This document shows, one piece after another, positions 1-6,243 of a stretch of 15,511 nucleotides of DNA. Both the position numbers and the translations under genes were made by a program. This stretch comes from Streptosporangiaceae bacterium (GTDB lineage: Bacteria > Actinomycetota > Actinomycetes > Streptosporangiales > Streptosporangiaceae): the NCBI GenBank assembly GCA_030039095.1, contig JASHQP010000440.1, positions 1 through 15,511 of the forward strand, read 5' to 3'. The notes below the pieces were generated by a model. It saw nothing but the letters and a program-made list of their open reading frames with translations, was not told the origin of the DNA and searched no databases. Within the stretch, counting starts at the first letter, position 1. Every line of letters begins with the position of its first letter.

Positions 1-905
1 GACTGCACGCTGACCAGGTTCCTGGCCAGCGTGCAGTCCGGGACACGGCGCTGCATGTCCTCGTAGCCCGCTCCGTAGGCCTCCTGGTAGGAGATGCTCT
101 CGATCGTGCTGGCGGAACCGGTGGCCGCGATCACCCGCCGGGCGAGCTCCTCGATCGACACCTGCTCGCTGCTGCCGAAGTTGACAGCCTTGCCGCACGC
201 GCTCTCGGCGGCGACGAGCCTGATCAGGGCCGGCACCACGTCGAGCACGTGGCAGAAGCAGCGCACCTGCTTGCCGGTGCCGAACACGGTCAGCGGCTCA
301 CCCCGCAGCGCCTGCCGCACAAAGCGCGGGAGAACCATGCCGTACCGGCCGGTCTGCCGCGGCCCGACGGTGTTGAACAGCCGGGCGATCGTGGCGCGCA
401 GGCCGCGCTGGCGTACGTACGCCTCGACCAGGCTCTCGTCGATCGCCTTGGCCTCGGCGTAGCTCCAGCGCGACATCAGCGGCGACCCGACCACCCGGTC
501 GTCGTCCTCGCTCAGCCCGATCTTGTCGTTCTTCCCGTAGATCTCGCTGGTCGAGGCCAGCAGCAGCCGGGCATGGTTGCGGTGCGCGGCGGCCACCACG
601 TTCTCGGTGCCGTGCAGGTTCGTGCGCATGCTGTCCAGCGTCCGGTCCCTGATCACGAACGTGCCGACGGCCGCGGCCATGTGGAACACCCAGTCGGCGC
701 CGTCAGCGAGCTCGTCCACCGCCGCCCGGTCCAGCACCGAGCCCCGGACGAGCCGGAACCGCGGATCGCCGCCGAAGGCGCTGAGGTTCTCCAGCCGCCC
801 GGTGCTCAGGTCGTCGAGCCCGACCACCTCGTGACCCCGGTGCACCAGGGCCTGGCACAGGTGCGAGCCGATGAACCCAGCGGCCCCGGTCACGAACATC
901 CGCAT
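1..905 (-). CDS. NAD-dependent epimerase/dehydratase (extended SDR, NDP-sugar), 3' end beyond window
   Basis: Predicted nucleotide-sugar epimerase, dehydratase or decarboxylase of the extended SDR family, acting in the cytoplasm on an NDP-hexose or NDP-uronate. I read 301 codons from ATG at 905; the frame is still open at the window edge, and family members are usually about 310-340 residues, so only the tail is missing. Visible motifs are the N-terminal dinucleotide site TGAAGFIGSHL (residues 6-16), a Ser-Thr-Ser stretch at 118-120, the catalytic Tyr149-x3-Lys153 in SYAEAKAIDE, and RCFCHVLDVV near 215-224, which replaces the more common R-D-F-x-H-V-x-D. The stop of the glycosyltransferase gene lies 4 nt upstream, so this is the third gene of the operon. 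An in-frame GTG one codon upstream is an alternative start. The adjacent sugar dehydrogenase suggests an NDP-uronic acid substrate, but the specificity cannot be read from sequence. Confidence 0.9.
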   Translation of the reverse strand, partial: MRMFVTGAAGFIGSHLCQALVHRGHEVVGLDDLSTGRLENLSAFGGDPRFRLVRGSVLDRAAVDELADGADWVFHMAAAVGTFVIRDRTLDSMRTNLHGTENVVAAAHRNHARLLLASTSEIYGKNDKIGLSEDDDRVVGSPLMSRWSYAEAKAIDESLVEAYVRQRGLRATIARLFNTVGPRQTGRYGMVLPRFVRQALRGEPLTVFGTGKQVRCFCHVLDVVPALIRLVAAESACGKAVNFGSSEQVSIEELARRVIAATGSASTIESISYQEAYGAGYEDMQRRVPDCTLARNLVSVQ

Positions 906-909
906 CACG

Positions 910-2076
910 TCACCCCCGTGCGGCGGCCGTGCCGGCAGCCCGCCGCTCCGCACGGTGGCGACGGCCCCGAATCCGGGTGCGCCACGCGGTCTTGTACGCA
1001 AGCTGCTCGTACAGGTCATCGATGCGGGAGGTCACGGCCTGGATGCCGTATTCCTTCTCGACGGCCGGCTCGGTCGCCCGGTCGCCGCGCAGGCCCGCGG
1101 CGAGTTCCCCCAGCATGGCGTCGCGCAGGCCGCCCGCGCTCGACGGGACCTTCCTAGCCCGGCTCACGTCGAGGCCGTCCAGCGCCGGGCACGTGGTGTA
1201 CAGCACCGGCAAGCCGTTGGCCAGGGCCTCGAGCACGGACAGCCCGAACGTCTCCTGCCTGGAGGAGGCCACGAACAGGTCCATCGCCGACAGCATCGCG
1301 GCGACGTCGTGCCGCTCGCCGGCGAAGATCACCCGGTTGGCCACGCCGCAGCGCCGCGCCACCTCTTCCAGGTGCGCGCGCTCGTCTCCCTTGCCGACGA
1401 TCAGCAGCCGCCTGCCGTCGCCGAGCAGCGGCGCGGCCGCCTCGATGACCATGCCGAACTGCTTGGTGGGGTCGAGCCGGCCTAGCACGCCGATCACGTA
1501 GTCGGACGGCGCGATCCCGAACTCGGCGCGCACCTTCTCGCGTCCGGTCCGGTCGAACTCAACCCTGGTGAGGTCCACCCCGTTGGGAATGACCGCGACC
1601 TTCCGCGGCCGCAGCCCCCACCGGACGAGCCGTTCGCGCACGGCGCCGGACACCGCGACCGTCATGTCCGACATCATCTCGGTCGCGAGGTACAGGGCCC
1701 GCACGCCCGCCGTCATCTTCCGGCGTTCCAGGTGCGTCTCCCCGATCGAGTGCTCGGTGCTCACGATGACCGGCACCCCGGCCAGCCACGCGGCGGGCCG
1801 GCCGTAGATCTGCGACCGGTACAGGTGCGCGTGCACCACGTCGTACCGTCCGTCGGCGATCAGCCTACGCAGCGCGTTCAAGGTGGAAATTTGGGTGTTG
1901 CTGGTCATTCCCAGGCTGCGCACCTGCCGTCCGTCCGCCCGGATCATGTCCGCGACCGGTCCGGGGTTGTAGAGCGTCACCACCTCGGCGTCGTGCCGGG
2001 TGTGCTGCAGCATGGAGCGGAGCTGGAGTTCGGCGCCCCCGACCCCAAGACCCGTGATCACGTGCAGGACTTTCAT
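910..2076 (-). CDS. Glycosyltransferase family 4 (GT-B fold)
   Basis: Retaining GT4 glycosyltransferase that would move a sugar from an NDP-sugar donor to an unidentified acceptor at the cytoplasmic membrane face. The N-terminal acceptor lobe starts MKVLHVITGLGVGGAE, with the glycine-rich loop typical of GT4. The donor lobe carries VIPNGVDL, GRLDPTKQF (conserved Arg and Lys), VGKGDE, and the E-x7-E motif in QETFGLSVLEALANG (residues about 275 and 283). Two in-frame ATGs exist, at 2082 and 2076. The Shine-Dalgarno GAGGAAGG abuts the first with no spacer but stands 6 nt before the second, so I choose 2076 (388 aa). The last 40 or so residues are Arg/Ala-rich and low in complexity, perhaps a membrane-surface tail. 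The upstream dehydrogenase stop is 12 nt away and the epimerase starts 4 nt downstream. The family is clear; the donor and acceptor are unknown. Confidence 0.9.
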   Translation of the reverse strand: MKVLHVITGLGVGGAELQLRSMLQHTRHDAEVVTLYNPGPVADMIRADGRQVRSLGMTSNTQISTLNALRRLIADGRYDVVHAHLYRSQIYGRPAAWLAGVPVIVSTEHSIGETHLERRKMTAGVRALYLATEMMSDMTVAVSGAVRERLVRWGLRPRKVAVIPNGVDLTRVEFDRTGREKVRAEFGIAPSDYVIGVLGRLDPTKQFGMVIEAAAPLLGDGRRLLIVGKGDERAHLEEVARRCGVANRVIFAGERHDVAAMLSAMDLFVASSRQETFGLSVLEALANGLPVLYTTCPALDGLDVSRARKVPSSAGGLRDAMLGELAAGLRGDRATEPAVEKEYGIQAVTSRIDDLYEQLAYKTAWRTRIRGRRHRAERRAAGTAAARG

Positions 2077-2088
2077 GGTCATCCTTCC

Positions 2089-3462
2089 TCAGAGCACCGT
2101 CCGGTGCGGCGCGGCGTCGAACTGGTAGGTGGCGTCCAGCACCCGCGGGCAGTCGCCGACCCACGAGTAGTCCGCTTCCGGCTGGTGCGTGTGCACGATC
2201 GCCAGATCCCAGTCCGCGCCCTGCGGATCCGCCACCGCCCGCATCTGCCGGCCGCCGGGCAGCCGCAGTTCCGTGATCAGCGGGTCGTGGTACGAGACGT
2301 CGGCCCCGCCGCGCGCCAGCCCGGCGATGATCGCCAGCGCCGGGGATTCCCTCAGGTCGCGCACCCCCGCCTTGTAGCTGGCGCCGATCACGATGACGCG
2401 TGACCCGGCGAGCTCCCGGCCGTCGGCCGCGAGCACCTCGGCCGCGCGCCGCACGACCTGGTCCGGCCGCACCGTGATCGACCGCATGGCCTGCTCGATC
2501 AGCGGCGACGTGCGGCCGTCCCGGCCCAGCTGCCACAGCAGGTAGTGCGGGTCGCAGGGGATGCAGTGACCGCCCACGCCGGGCCCGGGGAACACGCCGA
2601 GGAAGCCGTACGGCTTGGTGGCGGCGGCCAGCGTGACCTCGATCGGGTCGAGGCGCAGGACCCCGCATGCGTCGGCGAACTCGTTGGCGAGCGCCAGCGA
2701 GACCGCGCGGAAGATGTTCTCGTAGAGCTTCGTCGCCTCGGCCGCCTCTGCGGAGCTGACCAGGTACACCGCGTCGGTCAGCCGGCCGATGACCGCGGCG
2801 GCCCGGGTGGTGCACGCCGCGGTGGCCCCGCCGACAACCCGGGGCGTCTCGTGCTGCAGGTGATCCGGATTACCCGGATCTATACGTTCTGGACTGAACG
2901 CGACGTGGACGTTGGTCCCGGCCACCAGGCCTCGTTTGGCGAGCGGCTCCGTGAGCAGCTCGCTGGTCGTGCCGACGTACGTGGTCGACGTCAGGATGAT
3001 CACCTGGCCGGGGCGCGCGTGCGCGACGACGGCGGCGCACGCGCCGCGCAGCGCCGCCAGGTCGGGCACCTGCTCGGCGTCCACCGGCGTGGGCACGCAG
3101 ATGATGACCGCGTCGGCCGCGGCGACCGCGGACGGCTGCGTGGTCAGTTCCAGGGTGCCTTCGGCCAGCGCTTCCTTCAGGCGCATCTGGTCCGGCTCGG
3201 CCAGGTCCGCCTCCAGCGCGGCGATCTCGGCCAGCCGCTGCTCGCTGATGTCGATCCCGATGATCCGCTCGCACTCGCCGTGCAGGGCGGCCGCGGTCGG
3301 CAATCCGACGTAGCCAAGCCCCACGATCGCAATCGATGGCAGCACACTGTGGTCCCCGTCGCCGGGCCCCGCGGCATGGCGGGGCACCCGGAACGGGCTC
3401 AGCTTGCCGTTCAGGTGGTGCTCCCGCCCGTTCACGGCGAGCGAGAGTACGGATTCGGCCAC
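2089..3462 (-). CDS. Nucleotide-sugar 6-dehydrogenase (UDP-HexNAc/UDP-glucose dehydrogenase superfamily)
   Basis: NAD-dependent four-electron oxidation of the C6 hydroxyl of a UDP-sugar to the uronic acid. The Rossmann motif GLGYVG is at residues 48-53, SPERIDPGN at about 190-198, KLYEN with the conserved Lys and Asn at 245-249, and the catalytic Cys300 in GPGVGGHCIPCDP. The GGHCIP signature matches the WecC/WbpA-type UDP-N-acetylhexosamine dehydrogenases better than the GGSCFPKD of UDP-glucose dehydrogenases. The start is GTG at 3462, with AGGGGG about 6 nt upstream. This leaves an unusual leader of about 42 residues before the Rossmann strand; a GTG near residue 40 is an alternative start. 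It is the first gene of the sugar operon, and the glycosyltransferase follows within 12 nt. An 11-codon stretch over SPERIDPGNPD has atypical A/T-ending codons. Confidence 0.92.
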   Translation of the reverse strand: MAESVLSLAVNGREHHLNGKLSPFRVPRHAAGPGDGDHSVLPSIAIVGLGYVGLPTAAALHGECERIIGIDISEQRLAEIAALEADLAEPDQMRLKEALAEGTLELTTQPSAVAAADAVIICVPTPVDAEQVPDLAALRGACAAVVAHARPGQVIILTSTTYVGTTSELLTEPLAKRGLVAGTNVHVAFSPERIDPGNPDHLQHETPRVVGGATAACTTRAAAVIGRLTDAVYLVSSAEAAEATKLYENIFRAVSLALANEFADACGVLRLDPIEVTLAAATKPYGFLGVFPGPGVGGHCIPCDPHYLLWQLGRDGRTSPLIEQAMRSITVRPDQVVRRAAEVLAADGRELAGSRVIVIGASYKAGVRDLRESPALAIIAGLARGGADVSYHDPLITELRLPGGRQMRAVADPQGADWDLAIVHTHQPEADYSWVGDCPRVLDATYQFDAAPHRTVL

Positions 3463-3702
3463 GGCTTACCCCCTGGCTGGCCGGCGAGCGAACGCCCGCG
3501 TGTCGTATGGCCTTGCTTGGCCTCGACACCGACTGTGACATCGCTTCGGCCGCCCCGGGTCAGACAGGGGGGTTAGCCCTGGCTACTCAAAGTGACGTAG
3601 ACGCTGGCCCGCCGGCGGCCGCGCGCCGGGACGGGCCGCCTCAAATGAGGGCATACAGGCTGGGCGGACGGACGGTCACCTCGCGCGCGGGCTAACCCAG
3701 GG
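3463..3702. promoter_or_regulatory. Upstream region of the sugar operon, with small inverted repeats
   Basis: About 240 nt without a convincing gene separates the sugar dehydrogenase from the permease remnant, and the promoter of the minus-strand sugar operon should lie here. I see no good -35/-10 pair. Visible structures are CCTCA-AA-TGAGG at 3639-3650, and a 10-mer GGGTTAGCCC at 3570-3579 whose inverted copy GGGCTAACCC is at 3689-3698. The second copy is part of TAACCC-A-GGGTTA (3693-3705), which contains the stop codon of the dppC remnant. These are possible operators only. The Shine-Dalgarno sequence of the dehydrogenase is at the left end of the region. Confidence 0.35.
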
Positions 3703-4050
3703 TTAACGCCGCTGCAGGTGCACCTCGAGCGCATCCCGCAGCGCGTCGCCGATGAAGTTGAAGGCGACCACCGTCAGCACGATGCAGACGCCCGCCGGGT
3801 AGATGAGCCACCAGTCCCCGACGTACACGTAGTTGAGGCCGTTGGTCAGCATGCTTCCCCAGTTCGCCGCCGGGGGCGGCGGGCCGAGCCCGAGGTAGGA
3901 CAGCGCGGCGAGCAGGAGGATCGAATCGGCTACCGAAAACGTGGTAAGCACCACGATCGTGCCGATGACGTTCGGGATGACGTGCCGGAACACGATCCGT
4001 ACGCTGCGTGCGCCTCCGGCGATCGCCGCCTGGACGTAGTCCCTCGTCCT
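3703..4050 (-). pseudogene. DppC/OppC-type peptide ABC permease, C-terminal remnant
   Basis: The reading frame from about 4050 to the TAA at 3703-3705 encodes roughly the last 115 residues of a DppC-like inner-membrane permease: RDYVQAAIAGGARS (the EAA loop region), FRHVIPNVIG, LSYLGLGPPPPAANWG, then a final membrane segment and GDALRDALEVHLQ. Intact family members are about 280-310 residues, so the first 60% or so is absent. An in-frame TAA lies just upstream, at 4051-4053, and there is no start or Shine-Dalgarno site before it. The sequence immediately upstream comes from a peptide-binding protein gene in another frame, so dppB and the 5' part of dppC appear to have been deleted in one or more events. 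The remaining protein, if started at the internal ATG at 3993, would be 96 aa and could not form a transporter. The family assignment is secure. Confidence 0.85.
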
Positions 4051-4379
4051 TTACCAACACATTCGTAAACGGCGGTTCCTCGAACTTTGACAGGTGCGGT
4101 TTGCCCGCGAAGTACGAGTCGTTCGCCGAGAACGTGACAGTTCCGCCGCTGCCGGTATCCGGTCACCTTCCACGGACCATCGACCACGGCCCACAGCTGG
4201 TTGGTCGCGTACGTTGACTGCCTGGCGTTCTGCGCGGACAGGAAGCTCCAGACCGCGTGCGCGCCCTTGGTCGTGAGGTCCTAACTCCTTCACAGCTCGA
4301 CATCGCAGTTGGTGAGCAGCTTGCCGTCCGACCAGTGGATGTTGTGCTTCAGCGTGAAGCTGTGTGCGGCCCTCGTCGC
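4051..4379 (-). pseudogene. Peptide ABC transporter substrate-binding protein (SBP family 5), internal fragments
   Basis: Two separated pieces of one DppA/OppA-type lipoprotein gene are visible on the minus strand. The upstream piece (about 4370-4290) reads SFTLKHNIHWSDGK followed by LLTNCDVEL and a TGA; the HWSDGKxLTxxDV segment is a hallmark of the family. The second piece (4279 to about 4050) reads AVWSFLSAQNARQSTYA, then NQLWAVVDGPWKVTGY, then after a frameshift at about 4154-4156 (one extra C, or two bases lost) GSGGTVTFSANDSYFAGKP and FEEPPFTN. In intact proteins roughly 80-100 residues separate the two pieces, so there is an internal deletion as well. At about 4041-4056 the gene runs directly into the dppC remnant. 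At the upper end, 4377-4363 could read D-E-G-R-T in a shifted frame. No functional product is expected. Confidence 0.8.
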
Positions 4380-4461
4380 CGTTACCGCCCTGGCACTTGC
4401 GCTAGCTTCGTGCAGCGGGGACTCGAGCTCGAACAGCGGCTCGTCGTCAAAGCCGAATGCT
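4354..4461 (+). pseudogene. Detached lipoprotein signal peptide in inverted orientation
   Basis: On the plus strand a GTG at 4354 opens a textbook actinobacterial lipoprotein N-terminus. It has a Lys after the start, a hydrophobic core ALVAVTALALALA, the lipobox L-A-S-C with the lipidated Cys as residue 20 (codon at 4411), then a Ser/Gly/Asn-rich linker SGDSSSNSGSSSKPNA. After that the frame continues with no recognisable domain to a TAG at 4600-4602. Such a leader belongs at the front of a peptide-binding protein. Here it points away from, and partly overlaps, the minus-strand binding-protein pieces. I infer a local inversion that separated the leader from its gene. Alternatively it could be the start of an unrelated small lipoprotein of about 82 residues from GTG 4354; no clear Shine-Dalgarno site supports that. 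Confidence 0.55.
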
Positions 4462-4570
4462 AAATGGGTGCCAAAGATTTGGGCATGGCATCTGCACGAG
4501 CCCTGCACCGCCTTTGGCACAGGCGCTGATCACCATATGCGCAGATCCCGAGCGCTCCCTTGCCTCCAAT

Positions 4571-4657
4571 TCCCTGGCCCGGGACAGGGATCGCTCGAAT
4601 AGCGTCCCATAACGCTAGATTCTCGCATTGGCATCGTGAACCGACAAGGCGCCAATG
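4571..4657. repeat. Cluster of three inverted repeats
   Basis: Three perfect inverted repeats follow one another: TCCCTG-N8-CAGGGA (4571-4590), TAGCGT-N6-ACGCTA (4600-4617) and CATTGGC-N18-GCCAATG (4626-4657). The last ends two bases before the promoter palindrome at 4660. The first two could form small hairpins in RNA. The third has half-sites about 25 bp apart centre to centre, and could be a DNA operator for a dimeric regulator. No regulator is assigned. Confidence 0.45.
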
Positions 4658-4659
4658 TG

Positions 4660-4688
4660 TTGACGGTACCGTTAAGCTTCGCTAAAAG
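4660..4688 (+). promoter_or_regulatory. Sigma70-like promoter with its -35 box inside a 16-bp palindrome
   Basis: TTGACG (4660-4665) is followed after exactly 17 nt by TAAAAG (4683-4688), a good -35/-10 arrangement. The -35 hexamer begins TTGACGGTACCGTTAA (4660-4675), which is self-complementary at all but one base pair. TetR-type repressors commonly use operators of this size and symmetry, and a repressor bound here would block RNA polymerase. The only start codon close by is ATG 4692, which opens a six-codon frame ending in TAG. The next real plus-strand gene is the LysR gene, about 460 nt away. The promoter may therefore be a relic, or may drive a long-leader or non-coding transcript. Confidence 0.5.
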
Positions 4689-4929
4689 CACCATGCCTAT
4701 CGCGGCTAACTAGCCGCCGCGGCGCCGTTCGTTGCCCTGGCGCCGCCGCCTCGTCTTTGCGGCCGCCATGGCCACGTCTGTCGGCCCGATCTTCCCGGCG
4801 CGCATGGGCTCTCAGCAGGCACGATGCTGCGGAGGCCGACATGGCCGGAAGCCCGCCCGCCGAGCTGCGCGGCGATCGTCAGCGCGCACCGCTCGCCGGG
4901 CCTGGCGCGGGAGGGGAGAGAATTTCTCA

Positions 4930-4951
4930 CCGGCCGGCTTGGCACGGCCGG
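4930..4951. repeat. Inverted repeat, 7-bp GC stem
   Basis: CCGGCCG (4930-4936) and CGGCCGG (4945-4951) flank an 8-nt loop. The stem is all G/C. No run of T follows on either strand, so a classical intrinsic terminator is not supported. It could still slow transcription entering from the left toward the LysR gene. Confidence 0.35.
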
Positions 4952-5072
4952 GCCTGCGAAACATGACTGCAACACTTTTCGGCAGCTCAGCGACTTCCCG
5001 GCGCCCAGCTCAGCGCCTATCCTGTCAGCACCCGCCTCGGTCATGTCGGCGTACAGGGTCGCAGGCGGCTAA

Positions 5073-5140
5073 CCATCCCGTGATGGCTGCCGTAACTGGC
5101 TGACAAGAGGGCCTTTATATAACGCTCGAATTCCAGGGAG
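5073..5140 (+). promoter_or_regulatory. Probable LysR gene promoter/operator region
   Basis: Within 80 nt of the LysR start there is an inverted repeat CCATC-N4-GATGG (5073-5086) and an A/T-rich TTATATAAC (5115-5123) that could serve as a -10 element. CTGACA at 5100-5105 looks like a -35 box but is only 12 nt from TATAAC, so the pairing is poor. AGGGAG (5135-5140) is the best Shine-Dalgarno candidate, 11 nt from the GTG start. LysR proteins often bind near their own promoter, so the repeat may be an autoregulatory site. Confidence 0.3.
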
Positions 5141-5151
5141 ATAACAACGAC

Positions 5152-6243
5152 GTGACGGTTAGCATCTCCGGTCTGCAAGCAATCGCTAGCCTGGCCTCCG
5201 AGGGATCGATGACCGCGGCTGCGCGGGCCCTGGGATACACCCCCTCGGCCATCTCGCAGCAGATCTCGAAGCTGGAACGAGACGTTCGTCAGGTGCTCGT
5301 CGAGCAGAACGGACGCGTGGCGACGCTCTCGCCGGCCGGGCGGGTAGTAGCCGAGGCCGCTGGCCGTATCCTCGCCGAGATCGAGCAGATGCAGCTGCAG
5401 CTCGAGAACGAGCGGAAGACGGTTGCCGGGACGCTGACGCTGGCAGCGTTCGCGACGGCCACGCGCGGGGTCGTGCCCCCGGCTCTGCGCCGGCTGCGGT
5501 CCGACTGGCCGCGCCTGAGGTGCCATCTGGTCGAGGCCGATTCGCATCACGCGATGGCCCTCGTGGAGGACGGATCCGTCGACATCGCCGTCGTGCACGA
5601 CTGGCTCGAGATGCCGCTCGTCCTGTCCGCAGGCATGAACGCGCGCCACCTCGGCAATGACATTTCCGATGTACTGGTGCATGTCAACCACCACCTGGCC
5701 GGCCGCCGATCGGTAGTGATGGCCGAGCTCTGCAGCGAGGTCTGGCTGTACGAGCCCGGTTCGGTAGCCCACGACCTGCTCATTCAGGCGTTCACGGGCA
5801 CCCGCCTGTTCGGGCACGGCGTCGCGGAGTATGCGAGCCAGATCGCAATGGTGGGCGCGGGCCTCGGCGTCGCGCTCGTGCCGCGGATGGGCCGCGGGGT
5901 CGTGCCGGAAACCGTCCGGGTGCTGCCGGTGGACCCGGCGCCCACCCGCCAGGTCTACGCGGTCTGGCGGGCCGCCACCGGAACACGCCCGGCGCTGCAG
6001 GCGGCGGTCCTGGCCCTCGAGGAGTCCTTCTCCGAGGCCCTCGACCTCAACGGTGCGCGCCCGGGCGCAGCCGTCCACGTACCGCAGCCGGCCTTGGCCC
6101 CGGAGCGGCCGCTCAGTAGCCCCGTGCCGGGTCGTAACGGTTTATCAGCGGCTTGCCCGCCTGGAAGAGTTCCAGGTTGCGGAGGAAGAGGTCGACCAGA
6201 GCCACGTTCTCGGTCGCGAGCGTCGATGCTGAGTGCGGGCTGA
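5152..6243 (+). CDS. LysR family transcriptional regulator
   Basis: DNA-binding regulator with an N-terminal winged helix-turn-helix (about residues 5-65: ASEGSMTAAARALGYTPSAI, then QQISKLE) and a periplasmic-binding-protein-like effector domain (about 90-295, including GTLTLAAFATATRG, DIAVVHDW and GAGLGVALVPRM). The start is GTG at 5152; a Shine-Dalgarno candidate AGGGAG is 11 nt upstream. The frame is 363 codons, against about 300 for the family. The excess is a C-terminal tail of some 60 residues rich in Arg, Pro and Gly, and its last 131 nt lie antisense to the end of the convergent dehydrogenase gene. The tail therefore looks like read-out from a lost stop, not a domain. The gene faces the aminotransferase-dehydrogenase operon tail to tail and lies beside the remnant peptide transporter, which is divergent. 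Its ancestral target may have been either; the effector is unknown. Confidence 0.9.
   Translation: MTVSISGLQAIASLASEGSMTAAARALGYTPSAISQQISKLERDVRQVLVEQNGRVATLSPAGRVVAEAAGRILAEIEQMQLQLENERKTVAGTLTLAAFATATRGVVPPALRRLRSDWPRLRCHLVEADSHHAMALVEDGSVDIAVVHDWLEMPLVLSAGMNARHLGNDISDVLVHVNHHLAGRRSVVMAELCSEVWLYEPGSVAHDLLIQAFTGTRLFGHGVAEYASQIAMVGAGLGVALVPRMGRGVVPETVRVLPVDPAPTRQVYAVWRAATGTRPALQAAVLALEESFSEALDLNGARPGAAVHVPQPALAPERPLSSPVPGRNGLSAACPPGRVPGCGGRGRPEPRSRSRASMLSAG

Larger units (their letters stand above)
4465..5151. other. Gene-poor interval between transporter remnants and the LysR gene
   Basis: This stretch of about 690 nt has open frames on both strands, but none shows a recognisable domain or a convincing Shine-Dalgarno site. 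The left part (4465-4700) is visibly richer in A/T than the surroundings and is dense in inverted repeats around a promoter-like sequence. The right part (4700-5070) is GC-rich with long meaningless open frames. On the minus strand around 4450-4540 a short frame contains GLVQMPCP, which resembles a motif of desulfidase-type proteins, but it is too short to call. I regard the interval as decayed sequence plus the LysR promoter. Confidence 0.5.

Noticed and set aside
249..1157. Long plus-strand open frame of about 300 codons
   Set aside because: It lies antisense to the epimerase and glycosyltransferase genes, has no domain or Shine-Dalgarno site, and its His/Arg/Pro-rich product is typical of GC-rich antisense shadow.
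3570..3698. Inverted 10-mers GGGTTAGCCC and GGGCTAACCC as ends of a mobile element
   Set aside because: Only about 110 nt lies between them, with no transposase frame and no flanking target duplication.
4450..4540. Minus-strand short frame containing GLVQMPCP, like a motif of TudS-type desulfidases
   Set aside because: Fewer than 30 codons, no flanking similarity that I can recognise, and it lies in rearranged DNA; a chance resemblance is as likely.
4706..5044. Minus-strand frame of 112 codons, with overlapping plus-strand frames
   Set aside because: No recognisable motif and no Shine-Dalgarno site; composition is Arg/Ala/Pro-rich in every frame, so I treat the stretch as non-coding.
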